From the NCBI RefSeq assembly GCF_018881605.1, contig NZ_JACVPZ010000001.1:1488001-1552000 (forward strand): a stretch of 64,000 bases of DNA, written 5' to 3'. Below are positions 43,858 through 51,867 of this stretch, piece by piece. The translations under genes were made by a program, and so were the position numbers. Every line of letters begins with the position of its first letter. The stretch's first letter is position 1. The DNA comes from Polynucleobacter sp. UB-Tiil-W10. GTDB lineage: Bacteria > Pseudomonadota > Gammaproteobacteria > Burkholderiales > Burkholderiaceae. The notes below the pieces were generated by a model. The model did no database searches, was not told where the DNA came from, and saw only the letters and a list, made by a program, of their open reading frames with translations.

Positions 43858-44361
43858 ATGGCAATTTCAATGTACCAAGCGTCAATCCCGCAATTTACGC
43901 AGATGCTCACCAATCTTTCGAATATCCTCAAAAAGGGTGAAGCGTTTGCGGGCGCTAAGGGTCTCGATAGCAAGGTGCTGGCAGAAGGTCGGCTTGCTCC
44001 AGATATGTTTCCGCTAACTAAGCAAGTGCAAATCGCCTGTGATCTAGTGAAAAATGGCATGGCACGTATAGCTGGAGTGGAGTCACCTAAGTTTGAAGAT
44101 GATGAGGTAACCCTCGCAGACCTTCAGGAGCGCATTGCTAAAACCATTGCTTTTGCCAATAGCCTCAAGCCAGAGCAGATTAATGGCACCGAAGCGAAAG
44201 AAATTAAGTTCTCCATTCAAGAATGGAATTTTGAGTTTGTCGGCGAGCAATATCTGCTGACTTGGGTCACGCCTAATTTCTATTTTCATGTCACTACGGC
44301 TTATGACATCCTGCGTCATAAAGGAGTGGAGATTGGGAAGACCGATTACTTGGGCGGCTAA
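43858..44361 (+). CDS. DUF1993 family protein
   Basis: A 167-residue helical-bundle protein of the DUF1993 family (DinB-like fold). It begins MAISMYQASIPQFTQMLTNL, has AEGRLAPDMFPLTKQVQIAC, a typical family block, and a HVTTAYDILRHKGVEIGKTDYLG end. The fold is shared with thiol-dependent enzymes, but no function is known. The ATG is preceded by TAGGA. It follows addA by 54 bases and may be its last cotranscribed gene. Confidence 0.85.
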   Translation: MAISMYQASIPQFTQMLTNLSNILKKGEAFAGAKGLDSKVLAEGRLAPDMFPLTKQVQIACDLVKNGMARIAGVESPKFEDDEVTLADLQERIAKTIAFANSLKPEQINGTEAKEIKFSIQEWNFEFVGEQYLLTWVTPNFYFHVTTAYDILRHKGVEIGKTDYLGG

Positions 44362-44381
44362 GTAGCGCTTACAATTGACAC

Positions 44382-44498
44382 ATGGAATATTTTTCACAAA
44401 TCATTGATGAAGTAAATCCTTGGCTTTTCCGAGCTAGTGTTTATTTATCCAATGCCTTTTTGGATGATCCAGCGATTCTGGCATTTGCTTTTTGCTAA
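44382..44498 (+). CDS. Possible 38-residue ORF
   Basis: ATG at 44382 opens a 38-codon frame (MEYFSQIIDEVNPWLF and on, ending AFAFC) 20 bases after the DUF1993 gene. There is no clear ribosome site and no recognised family. It is more likely chance than a gene, but it fills the gap before the terminator at 44520. Confidence 0.2.
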   Translation: MEYFSQIIDEVNPWLFRASVYLSNAFLDDPAILAFAFC

Positions 44499-44519
44499 AA
44501 ACAAAGTAAGTACCCAATA

Positions 44520-44547
44520 AAAAAACCACCACATCGGCGGTTTTTTT
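44520..44547. terminator. Bidirectional terminator
   Basis: An A-rich arm with CCACC pairs imperfectly with GGCGG and a T7 run. It stands between convergent transcripts (DUF1993 on plus, Bug/dehydrogenase on minus). Confidence 0.75.
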
Positions 44548-44567
44548 ATTTGAGGCTAAAAATCACC

Positions 44568-45554
44568 TTACTTAATCATTCCTGCGTTCTTGGCATCATC
44601 CATGGCTTGAGCGGTTTTCTCTTTCATGAATGCGGGCATTTTTGCCAAAGGTACATCCACAATCACAAATCCAGCGTCTTCTAATTTCTTCTTAGTTTCA
44701 GGATCAGCATTGAGTTGTGCGAAGTAGTCAGACATTTTTTGCTGCAGCACTAGTGGAGTTGCTTTTGGCACGGCAACGCCACGATAAGCGCCGTCTACCC
44801 AATTAAGACCCAATTCTTTGAAGGTGGGTACGTCAGGTAAAGCAGGGTTACGCTTCTCAGTAGCAATGGCTAGCGTGCGCACCTTCCCTTTTTGCTGAAT
44901 AGCTAAAGGCAGATAACCCATAGCGCCATCAACGTGCATTCCAATTAGAGCGGTAATCAAATCACCTGTACCTTTAAAGGGTACGTAATTGATTTTGACG
45001 CCCGCTAATTTATTCAGGCGCTCAACTGCCATATGGTTGGCAGAGAATTGTGCTGAGCCTGCTAAAGACATCTTGCCTGGTTCTTTTTTGGCGGCGGCAA
45101 TAAACTCTTGATAGGTTTTATAGGGGCTATCTGCAGAGACCATCAAAGCATCAGGGGTGAAGTGGTAGTAGTAGATCGCATTAATATCTTCGGTCTTGTA
45201 CTGAATGCCTTCTTGAAGTGGTTGCAAGATGGTGTGCGGAATATTGACGCCCACCACAGTCGCGCCATCAGCTGGATAAGTATTCAGGGTGCTCCATACC
45301 AACGCACCCCCAGCACCAGCGCGATTCATTACTACCATCGGTTGCTTGAACTTCTTAGCGGAAATGTCGGCCTGATAGCGCGCTACTAAATCGGATTCAC
45401 CGGCCGCAGGGAAGGGGATGATGTACTGAATGGTTCTGTCAGGGAAGGGTTGAGCATTTGCACCTGATAACAGTCCGAATGAAATCAAACACGCACTCAG
45501 TAGGCTGCTCAGTAGGCCGCTCAGTAAGCCACCCAGTAATTTAAATAGCTTCAT
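44568..45554 (-). CDS. Bug-family TTT receptor with a repeat-encoded signal peptide
   Basis: A 328-residue receptor. The signal peptide is built of short Leu-Leu-Ser/Gly units from a 12-base tandem repeat. The mature region has IQYIIPFPAAGESDLVARY, NRAGAGGALVWST, and VPFKGTGDLITALIGM. The start ATG at 45554 overlaps the upstream dehydrogenase stop (ATGA), which pairs this receptor with a tartrate/D-malate dehydrogenase and suggests a hydroxy-dicarboxylate ligand. The PFPAAGES block departs from the usual PFPPGG, so the binding mode may differ. Confidence 0.9.
   Translation of the reverse strand: MKLFKLLGGLLSGLLSSLLSACLISFGLLSGANAQPFPDRTIQYIIPFPAAGESDLVARYQADISAKKFKQPMVVMNRAGAGGALVWSTLNTYPADGATVVGVNIPHTILQPLQEGIQYKTEDINAIYYYHFTPDALMVSADSPYKTYQEFIAAAKKEPGKMSLAGSAQFSANHMAVERLNKLAGVKINYVPFKGTGDLITALIGMHVDGAMGYLPLAIQQKGKVRTLAIATEKRNPALPDVPTFKELGLNWVDGAYRGVAVPKATPLVLQQKMSDYFAQLNADPETKKKLEDAGFVIVDVPLAKMPAFMKEKTAQAMDDAKNAGMIK
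45496..45543 (-). repeat. 12-base tandem repeat in a signal-peptide region
   Basis: Four tandem 12-mers (two CTCAGTAGGCTG-like units, then two more diverged) run through the signal peptide of the Bug gene. They encode the repeated LLSG/LLSS/LLGG units. Gain or loss of a unit stays in frame, adding or removing four residues. Confidence 0.75.
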
Positions 45555-46618
45555 TTGGAGATCTCCTCAATGACTGCATTGGTAACTTCGCTCATCATGG
45601 CTGTGCCGCCTAAATCACGAGTGTGTAACTTTGGATTGGCCGTCACTTTTTCGATGGCAGCCATTAACTGTGCGCCGAGGGCTTTCTCGCCTAGGAAATC
45701 GAGCATCATCACCGCGGACCAGAAGGTGCCAATTGGATTAGCGAGACCTTTGCCCATGATGTCAAAAGCAGAACCATGAATCGGTTCAAACATCGATGGA
45801 TAACGACGCTCTGGATCGAGGTTGGCAGTGGGTGCAATGCCTAGGCTACCGGCTAGTGCGGCCGCTAAATCGCTCAGGACATCGGCATGTAGATTGGTGG
45901 CGACGATGGTATCTAAAGATTCTGGACGATTAACCATACGCGCAGTAGCGGCATCCACTAATTCTTTATCCCAAGTCACATCCGGAAAGTCTTTGGCAAC
46001 GATGTTGGCAATCTCATCCCACATCACCATGCCATGGCGCTGTGCATTGGATTTGGTGATCACAGTGAGGTGCTTACGAGGGCGTGATTGCGCTAACTGA
46101 AAGGCAAAGCGCTGGACACGTTCAACCCCAACGCGGGTCATGATGCTCATATCAGAGGCCACTTCAATGGGGTGACCTTGGTGAGCTCTACCACCTACGC
46201 CAGAGTATTCGCCTTCGGAGTTCTCGCGCACGATCACCCAGTCTAGTTGGCCTGGTTTGCAATTGCGTAACGGAGTTTCGATACCGGGAAGAATACGAGT
46301 GGGGCGCACGTTCGCGTACTGATCAAAGCCCTGGCAAATTTTGAGGCGCAAGCCCCATAAGGTAATGTGATCCGGAATTTTGGAATCGCCTGCAGAGCCG
46401 AATAAGATAGCGTCTTTGGAGCGCAAAGGCTCAAGACCATCATCGGGCATCATGATGCCGTGCTTGCGGTAGTAATCGCCACCCCAATCAAAGTGCTCGA
46501 ATTCAAAAGCGACTTCAGGATGTTTTTTGCTTAAGGCATTTAATACCTTTTCGCACTCTGGGACTACTTCTTTACCAATGCCGTCGCCCGGAATGGACGC
46601 GATCTTATACGTCTTCAT
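45551..46618 (-). CDS. Tartrate/D-malate dehydrogenase family (isopropylmalate dehydrogenase-like)
   Basis: A 355-residue NAD-dependent decarboxylating dehydrogenase of the isocitrate/isopropylmalate superfamily. It opens IPGDGIGKEVVPE, has LWGLRLKICQGFDQYANVRP, and VRENSEGEYSGVGGR. Metal-site aspartates are in ATNLHADVLSDLAAAL, and EPIHGSAFDIMGKG follows. These match TtuC/DmlA-type tartrate or D-malate dehydrogenases rather than LeuB. It is coupled by a four-base overlap to the downstream Bug receptor, so the pair probably imports and oxidises tartrate or malate. Confidence 0.85.
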   Translation of the reverse strand: MKTYKIASIPGDGIGKEVVPECEKVLNALSKKHPEVAFEFEHFDWGGDYYRKHGIMMPDDGLEPLRSKDAILFGSAGDSKIPDHITLWGLRLKICQGFDQYANVRPTRILPGIETPLRNCKPGQLDWVIVRENSEGEYSGVGGRAHQGHPIEVASDMSIMTRVGVERVQRFAFQLAQSRPRKHLTVITKSNAQRHGMVMWDEIANIVAKDFPDVTWDKELVDAATARMVNRPESLDTIVATNLHADVLSDLAAALAGSLGIAPTANLDPERRYPSMFEPIHGSAFDIMGKGLANPIGTFWSAVMMLDFLGEKALGAQLMAAIEKVTANPKLHTRDLGGTAMMSEVTNAVIEEISK

Positions 46619-46810
46619 ATGTCTCCTACTGTTCTTTTTATATGAGCTACTTAGTGAGTAAGCACCTTAGTAACTTCTAGAACCATTATGCAATCCCTTA
46701 GGCTCGAATAGGGCTAGGGTGAACTCGGGTATGCCCATAGAAAGCGGTGGTGGAGGAGTGCCCATAGCCCCAAAACAACAAAAATAACCTCTTTTTTGCG
46801 GTTTTTACAT

Positions 46811-46832
46811 ATACTGTATAAACATACAGTAT
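46811..46832. promoter_or_regulatory. LexA (SOS) box upstream of umuD
   Basis: The core CTGT-N8-ACAG is at 46814-46829, in a wider near-palindrome starting ATACTGTA at 46811. This is the canonical gamma/betaproteobacterial LexA site. It lies four bases before the first umuD ATG, so repression would be tight and the mRNA leader very short. Confidence 0.9.
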
Positions 46833-46836
46833 ATTA

Positions 46837-47337
46837 ATGACTATGACGCAAGTAATGAACCCCGCAAAAGTAACCCTTAGCCAAGCACCACAAGCCTTAG
46901 CGGGCCATTTTGCCGCCTATGAGCTCAAACTTCTAAGTCACCGGATTTCAGCTGGATTCCCCAGTCCAGCAGCAGATTACGCTGAAGATGGCCTCGATCT
47001 GAACCATTATCTAGTCCAAAACAAGCCAGCCACCTTCATGTTCACCGTGCAAGGGGATTCAATGCTGGGCGCAGGGATTTGTGATGGCGACAAGGTAGTC
47101 GTTGATAAAGCCCTGAAGCCAAAACATAAAGATATCGTGGTTGCCGTTGTTGATAGTGAATACACCATCAAGCGCCTCTACCAATTGCGTGGCCGTATTG
47201 AACTGCAACCAGAAAACCCCATTTATCAGCCCATCACCTTTAACGAAGGTAGTGAGCTGCAAATTTGGGGTGTAGTGGTTGGTGTAGTGCGTAAGTACAG
47301 CAATGCTAGTACTAGATATAACAAGGGAGGCAAGTGA
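46837..47337 (+). CDS. umuD: UmuD-like error-prone polymerase subunit
   Basis: A 166-residue LexA/UmuD-fold protein that self-cleaves with RecA to give UmuD', the pol V subunit. The catalytic Ser is in GDSMLGAGI and the Lys in SEYTIKRLY. The cleavage site is [11 protein letters not shown], between Ala39 and Gly40. The N-terminal arm (~38 residues) is longer than in E. coli. ATGs at 46837, 46843 and 46855 are all possible; none has a ribosome site and 46837 would be almost leaderless. It is in an operon with umuC under the LexA box. Confidence 0.92.
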   Translation: MTMTQVMNPAKVTLSQAPQALAGHFAAYELKLLSHRISAGFPSPAADYAEDGLDLNHYLVQNKPATFMFTVQGDSMLGAGICDGDKVVVDKALKPKHKDIVVAVVDSEYTIKRLYQLRGRIELQPENPIYQPITFNEGSELQIWGVVVGVVRKYSNASTRYNKGGK

Positions 47338-47338
47338 G

Positions 47339-48649
47339 ATGAGCGTCAGCAATTCATCCAATGCACTCTTCGCACTGGTAGATGTGAACAACTTCTACGT
47401 TTCTTGTGAGCGCGTGTTCCAGCCCAAGTTAGAAGAAGTACCAATGGTGGTGCTTTCCAATAACGATGGCTGCGCTGTAGCGCGTAGCGCTGAAGTCAAG
47501 GCACTCGGTGTAAAGATGGGAACACCTTGGTTTCAGATGAAAGACTTGGCTAAGAAGCATGGTATTCAAGCTTACTCATCCAATTACACCTTATATGGTG
47601 ATATGAGTAGTCGTGTAGTTCAGGTACTCAGAGAGTTCACTCCTAATCTAGAGGTCTACAGCATCGATGAAAGCTTCTTGCAAATCGAGACTGTCTTAAA
47701 GCAGTATCAAGACACGATCGAGCTGGGTCAGAAGATCAAGCAGCAAGTTAAAGACACTACTGGCTTGCCGGTCTGCGTGGGCATTGGTGCTAGCAAGACC
47801 TTAGCAAAGCTTGCCAACCACTTGGCTAAGAAGCACAAGCAGTTCAATGGCGTATGTGATGTGAATGCCATGGCAAAAGAAGAGCTCTATCAGTGGATGA
47901 GTGAGACTGAAGTGGGTGAGGTCTGGGGTGTTGGCAAGCAAATCGCCAAAAAACTGAAAGCCCAACACATTCAGAGCGTATTTGATCTTTTGCAAACTTC
48001 ACCACAAGTAATGCGCCAACAGTTTGGCGTAGTGATGGAGCGTCTTTGTTACGAACTACGCGGTACCTCTTGCCTGCAGTTGGAAGAAGTAGCGCCAGCC
48101 AAACAACAAATTATTGCTTCACGCAGTTTTGGTAAGTTGGTTACCAGCCAGGTAGAACTTGCCGAATCCGTTGCTACCCATGTAGCGCGTGCAGCTGAAA
48201 AACTCAGAACTCAAAATAGCACTACGGGCGCGCTGACTGTATTTATTCAGACTAATCCGTTTAAGCAAAACGAGCCACAGCATCACCAGAGCGTCACGAT
48301 TCCATTGACTAACCCGACGGATAACACGCTGACATTAACGAATGCAGCGCTGGCAGGCCTCAAGCAAATTTACCAATCGAACTTTCGTTACAAGAAGGCA
48401 GGCGTCATTCTCAATCTGATTAGTGACAAGCCAGCTGCTCAGCAATCACTGTTTGAGGATATCGAGACCAAAGGTAAATCAGCTCACCTCATGAAAGCGG
48501 TAGATGAGATCAACTCACGCTTTGGTAATGCAGTGATCAGGTCTGCGGCAGCAGGAACAAACGGCACTAAGGAAGAGTGGCAGATGAGATCAAACAATCG
48601 GTCACCGAACTACACCACCAAGTGGGATGAGCTACCTGTAGCACGATAA
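47339..48649 (+). CDS. umuC: UmuC, Y-family DNA polymerase V
   Basis: The catalytic subunit of translesion polymerase V, 436 residues. It has [17 protein letters not shown] (first acidic residue), [12 protein letters not shown], the [11 protein letters not shown] active-site pair, and a helix-hairpin-helix/little-finger region to the end. The ATG at 47339 follows AAGGGAGG and is one base after the umuD stop. Further ORFs follow that may share the SOS transcript. Confidence 0.95.
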   Translation: MSVSNSSNALFALVDVNNFYVSCERVFQPKLEEVPMVVLSNNDGCAVARSAEVKALGVKMGTPWFQMKDLAKKHGIQAYSSNYTLYGDMSSRVVQVLREFTPNLEVYSIDESFLQIETVLKQYQDTIELGQKIKQQVKDTTGLPVCVGIGASKTLAKLANHLAKKHKQFNGVCDVNAMAKEELYQWMSETEVGEVWGVGKQIAKKLKAQHIQSVFDLLQTSPQVMRQQFGVVMERLCYELRGTSCLQLEEVAPAKQQIIASRSFGKLVTSQVELAESVATHVARAAEKLRTQNSTTGALTVFIQTNPFKQNEPQHHQSVTIPLTNPTDNTLTLTNAALAGLKQIYQSNFRYKKAGVILNLISDKPAAQQSLFEDIETKGKSAHLMKAVDEINSRFGNAVIRSAAAGTNGTKEEWQMRSNNRSPNYTTKWDELPVAR

Positions 48650-48654
48650 AAAAC

Positions 48655-48747
48655 ATGAAATATTTAAACAAAAAACCACAATTTTTTACTAGCTCATTTC
48701 GTGAGCTTCAAGTCAATTATTCTGAATTCGTAGCGGCAACTAAATAG
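48655..48747 (+). CDS. Possible 30-residue ORF after umuC
   Basis: ATG at 48655, five bases after umuC, opens a 30-codon frame (MKYLNKKPQFFTSSFRE and on). There is no good ribosome site. Rich in Lys, Phe and Asn, no known family. It may simply be a spacer before the better-supported small gene at 48765. Confidence 0.25.
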   Translation: MKYLNKKPQFFTSSFRELQVNYSEFVAATK

Positions 48748-48764
48748 CAAAAGAGGACCAAAAA

Positions 48765-48908
48765 ATGAACACAATTAGCAACTTGATGAACAACTTTAAC
48801 GGTATCTCATTGGCAGCGATCATGATCCTGTCTTACTGCGCCGTATTAAAGAACACGAAGCGTCATGAAAGCGCAACAAAACAGGTCTTTAATCGTAAGT
48901 ATCAATAA
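48765..48908 (+). CDS. Small membrane-protein gene downstream of umuDC
   Basis: A 47-residue ORF starting with ATG at 48765, correctly placed after AAGAGGACC. It has one hydrophobic segment, GISLAAIMILSYCAVL, and a positively charged, polar tail (NTKRHESATKQVFNRKYQ). It lies 115 bases after umuC in the same orientation and could be in the LexA-controlled transcript. I do not recognise it. The organisation resembles SOS-induced single-helix peptides, but this is speculation. The inverted repeat at 48932 follows. Confidence 0.6.
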   Translation: MNTISNLMNNFNGISLAAIMILSYCAVLKNTKRHESATKQVFNRKYQ

Positions 48909-48931
48909 AGAACAAGCAGTAGGCCTGGAAG

Positions 48932-48963
48932 GGGAATAAGGAAATCACGGATTCCTTATTCCC
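48932..48963. repeat. 12-bp perfect inverted repeat
   Basis: GGGAATAAGGAA (48932-48943) pairs perfectly with 48952-48963 around an 8-base loop. No T run follows on either strand, so it is not a classical terminator. It sits between the small gene after umuC and exoX, which converge on it. Confidence 0.7.
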
Positions 48964-48975
48964 TAGTAAAGGCTG

Positions 48976-49635
48976 CTACTTCGCTTCTAATGCTTTGCGC
49001 AGGTATTCAGACACATTGTCTTGGCGCAGCATCCATTGTTTATAGTCTGTTGGAACTTGGCTAATAGATTCACCTTTGTGTTTTCCAAAAGGCATGATGG
49101 TTGGAATTCTGGCCTTCTCAGACATTTCCCATAGGGCATCAAAAGAGGCTGGGTGCAATTTATCAATAATTTGCCCCACAATTTTTGAGCAAATCCATAC
49201 ATCAGCCAAGGCGCTATGCGCATTGCGTAATTGGTCTCGTGCAGTCTCGCGTTCAAAGTAATAGAGTAGGGCGCTTTGAGTATGGCTATCAAGATCGGGC
49301 CATAGGCTACGGGATAAGGCTAAGGTACATATGCGTTTAACTTCCGGTTTGCCAATCGCAACCCAATCAAAATCAATATTGTGACCAATCAAATATTTAG
49401 TACCAGCAGGCAATCTAAATGAGCTGCTAGCTGGGCAATGAACTAATTCCTCATCCATGATGTGATGAGTCGCAAGTGCGCCTAAGCTAATGGGTTTGCC
49501 TGGGTTGTAGCGCTGCACCCAAGGATTACCTACTTCAAGTGGATTGAGAGAGGTAACGTCTAGCGAGGCGGCCTCAATAATGACGGCATCGTTCTTATCG
49601 GTTGCTTCAACATCAAAAATAATGGCTTGGGGCAT
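48976..49635 (-). CDS. exoX: ExoX-like DnaQ-family 3'-5' exonuclease
   Basis: A 219-residue exonuclease that degrades single-stranded DNA in mismatch repair and recombination. DEDD motifs are IIFDVEATDKNDAVIIE (ExoI), LIGHNIDFDWVAIG (ExoII), and NAHSALADVWICSKIV (ExoIII). The tail has a MPFGKHKGESISQVP block (DUF3820-like), also present in E. coli ExoX. It converges on umuDC. Confidence 0.88.
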   Translation of the reverse strand: MPQAIIFDVEATDKNDAVIIEAASLDVTSLNPLEVGNPWVQRYNPGKPISLGALATHHIMDEELVHCPASSSFRLPAGTKYLIGHNIDFDWVAIGKPEVKRICTLALSRSLWPDLDSHTQSALLYYFERETARDQLRNAHSALADVWICSKIVGQIIDKLHPASFDALWEMSEKARIPTIMPFGKHKGESISQVPTDYKQWMLRQDNVSEYLRKALEAK

Positions 49636-49822
49636 ATGGAGGTCTATCAGGATTGAATCACCCTATTGTGCCTTGAATTAAAAAGCTCAATTGATGTTAA
49701 ATAAATGTCCGATACCTAAGCCACACCAAGCGCTCATTTTCGACGTGGACCGCTAATAGGTAGGTCGGTAAGTTATTATCTAATCGTCACTTATTCACCC
49801 ATATTCAATCCAAGGAAGTATC

Positions 49823-50812
49823 GTGAAATCATTACTAGCAATCGTATTGGCAGCTATTTTTTCCGTGGCATTTGCCCAGCAAAAAACAGCCATTATTCAA
49901 ACAGATCAGATGCAGCAGGCAATTGCTCGCGGTGCGATTATTTGGGATGTACGCGATGAAAAAAGCTATTTAGATGGGCACATTCCAGGAGCAATCAATA
50001 TTGGTGAAGTCGGTAGCGTATTGCGCGATCCAAACAAGGAAGACTACATTCCTACAGAGCAAATTCAGAAGATTTTTAACGGCGCTGGTTTAGACGTGAA
50101 TAAAGATATTGTGGTTTATGGTGCGCGTGGAAATCCATATACTTATTTTGGTCTGTACACGATTAATTATTTTGGCGGAAAAAATGCGCAGATTTACCAT
50201 GATGGCATTGATGGCTGGAAACAAGCGGGTTTACCAATCCAAAAGGAGCGTCAAACCTTGTCACCGGTATCAGTAGCATTGGTAGCTCAACCTCAGTTGG
50301 TTGTTAGCAATGAAGAAATGCTCAAGATGGTCCAATCAAAGTCCGTGCAAATTATTGATGCGAGAACTCCTGATGAGTTTTCGGGTAAAGATGTCCGAGC
50401 TATTCGGGGCGGCCATATTCCGAATTCCATCAACATTCCCTATGAAGACAATTGGCAAGATCCTGCAACCGCAATTAAATTAGGAAAAAAGCAAGTTGCC
50501 GATAACTCTGGCATGGCACTTAAAAATCAAATGGATCTAAAAAAGTTGTATGCCAATCTTGATCCCGATAAAGAGACAGTGGTGTACTGCCAAAGCGGTG
50601 TGCGCGCAGCTGAAACCGCGGTGGTATTGAAGACTTTAGGTTTTAAAAAGGTCAAGGTATACGACTCCGCTTGGCTAGGCTGGGGCAATAACCTTAAAGC
50701 ACCTGTAGCTGATGAAACTTTCTTAAATGTTGGTGCACTCAATGCAAAGATGGCCGCAATGCAAAATAGAATTAGCCAACTGGAAGAGGCTTTAAAAAAC
50801 AAAAATAACTGA
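49823..50812 (+). CDS. Exported two-domain rhodanese (thiosulfate sulfurtransferase)
   Basis: A 329-residue periplasmic sulfurtransferase with a signal ending SVAFAQQ. It has two rhodanese domains. The second has the active Cys in VVYCQSGVRAAET; the first reads VVYGARGNPYTYF, with Gly where Cys would be, so it is probably structural. A coiled tail (NAKMAAMQNRISQLEEAL) ends the protein. The start is GTG at 49823 with AAGGAAG upstream. It may act in thiosulfate metabolism or cyanide detoxification. Confidence 0.86.
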   Translation: MKSLLAIVLAAIFSVAFAQQKTAIIQTDQMQQAIARGAIIWDVRDEKSYLDGHIPGAINIGEVGSVLRDPNKEDYIPTEQIQKIFNGAGLDVNKDIVVYGARGNPYTYFGLYTINYFGGKNAQIYHDGIDGWKQAGLPIQKERQTLSPVSVALVAQPQLVVSNEEMLKMVQSKSVQIIDARTPDEFSGKDVRAIRGGHIPNSINIPYEDNWQDPATAIKLGKKQVADNSGMALKNQMDLKKLYANLDPDKETVVYCQSGVRAAETAVVLKTLGFKKVKVYDSAWLGWGNNLKAPVADETFLNVGALNAKMAAMQNRISQLEEALKNKNN

Positions 50813-50984
50813 CGCCAGATATTTAAAGATGTCCATATGGCGTTATTTAATAATCCTTTGATGCTTTTGCTAGCAACGATAAAGAACGGTCTCTTTATTC
50901 CTACTTTTAAATCATCCTAAACCACTATCCATTGCTACTCGATGACTCTACGCTGAAACCTTCTATATATAGGAGGGATCAGCC

Positions 50985-51116
50985 TTGCGAGTATCTATTG
51001 AGTGTTCTCATAGGCAGTTACAGCTATTTAAGATCCAACTAGACGCACGAACCGTCCTCGTTTTATTAATTATTTGGATGATTTGGGGAATTTTGAGGAT
51101 TCTGAAGATCTTTTAA
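50985..51116 (+). CDS. Possible small membrane ORF with a strong ribosome site
   Basis: TTG at 50985 lies nine bases downstream of TATAGGAGGG, one of the strongest Shine-Dalgarno sequences in the window. The 43-codon frame is MRVSIECSHRQLQLFK followed by a hydrophobic stretch (TVLVLLIIWMIWGILRIL) and a stop at 51114-51116. No family is recognised. The adjacent frame stays open to 51205, so the true product could be different if a frameshift occurred here. Confidence 0.45.
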   Translation: MRVSIECSHRQLQLFKIQLDARTVLVLLIIWMIWGILRILKIF

Positions 51117-51205
51117 AACAAGGCACGATTTTTTGGACCTGGAAAAGACCAATTCCAGCACCTAAAAACGAAAGAGAATTCCAAATCAGTAGTGGTTTGC
51201 CTTAA
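51032..51205 (+). pseudogene. Open frame without start, possible frameshifted gene end
   Basis: The frame is open from 51032 to a TAA at 51203-51205 but has no start of its own in good context. Its product looks protein-like: RFINYLDDLGNFEDSEDL, then FWTWKRPIPAPKNEREF. It overlaps the TTG-led ORF in another frame. A single base deletion or insertion near 51035 would join them into one protein of about 70 residues. This is a guess from composition. Confidence 0.3.
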
Positions 51206-51289
51206 TTCGCATAAAGTCGCTTGAAATTACAGTAATCTAGTATTTACAAGATGCATTACTTCACATTTTCAATTGGGCGAGATGGCTTT

Positions 51290-51697
51290 ATGAAGAAGAT
51301 TTTGGCGGGACTATTTATTCTGATTTATCAATTGGTAGGCATCCAATCCGCCTATGCCTTTTTGCAACCAGTACCTGGGTATGTGGGCGATGGCAGTCTT
51401 TATGTAGAAACTGATTCCATTCTTAGAAATGGGAATTCTGCAACACTAATATATGTAGAGAACTTTAATCAAACACAAGCCTATGGCTCTAAAGCCTATT
51501 TATCCAAGGCAACTGAAATTCGTGTGGATTGCACTGATAAAAGAGTATTTGCACTTGGAGAAGGTTTTTATTCTCAACCAAGTATGCAGGGCGTCCTGTT
51601 AGGAAGATTTCCTTTGCGAGATGAATTTGGTTCAACTCCTGCCGAAGGGAGTTGGAATTTCAATCTCATCAAAATAGGGTGTGGATTCGCTCTGTAG
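51290..51697 (+). CDS. Exported protein resembling surface-adhesin E
   Basis: A 135-residue protein with a signal peptide (ILAGLFILIYQLVGIQSAYA) and a body of the surface-adhesin protein E type: DGSLYVETDSILRNGNSATL, YVENFNQTQ, SKATEIRVDCTDKRVFALGE. The family motif of D-S-I-x-R-N-G-N and a conserved D-C pair fits. Function is unknown; the E protein of Haemophilus binds host proteins, which may not apply to this organism. An in-frame ATG also exists at 51251. Confidence 0.68.
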   Translation: MKKILAGLFILIYQLVGIQSAYAFLQPVPGYVGDGSLYVETDSILRNGNSATLIYVENFNQTQAYGSKAYLSKATEIRVDCTDKRVFALGEGFYSQPSMQGVLLGRFPLRDEFGSTPAEGSWNFNLIKIGCGFAL

Positions 51698-51738
51698 CAA
51701 TAAAGCGCAGATCAGGGGAGTATGGGATAGGTAGGGGT

Positions 51739-51836
51739 GGATGAGCCTGGCCCCCGGCACTGGCAGAAATTGGGTTTGGCTGCTTCGTTCCCGACCTGAC
51801 CAGGTTATCCAACCCACCATGCGGGGAGGCCCATCC
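51739..51836 (-). ncRNA. ffs: 4.5S RNA of the signal recognition particle
   Basis: On the minus strand the about 98-base segment contains the universally conserved SRP core GGTCAGGTCGGGAACGAAGC followed by AGCC, differing from E. coli only at a few loop bases. The ends GGATGGGCCT and AGGCTCATCC pair with each other. It lies head-to-head with dnaX, 31 bases before its ATG. A TAAAAT -10-like element lies about seven bases upstream of the RNA 5' end, between it and dnaX. Confidence 0.93.
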
Positions 51837-51867
51837 AATTCCATTTTAGCTTGTTAGAATGTAAGAC

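Larger units (their letters stand above)
50813..51289. other. Gap of about 480 bases between the rhodanese and adhesin-E-like genes
   Basis: This gap has no recognised long gene. It holds the AGGAGG-led 43-codon ORF at 50985-51116 and an overlapping open frame to 51205 in another reading frame, each listed separately. The rest is AT-rich, with no clear terminator after the rhodanese gene and no repeats that I could find. Confidence 0.6.

Noticed and set aside
46619..46810. CRISPR-like or phage elements near umuDC
   Set aside because: No direct repeats with spacers and no phage genes were seen; the only structured element is the LexA box.
48655..48747. 30-codon frame directly after umuC as a firm gene
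   Set aside because: No ribosome site and no family; kept only as a low-confidence feature, unlike the 47-codon ORF after it.
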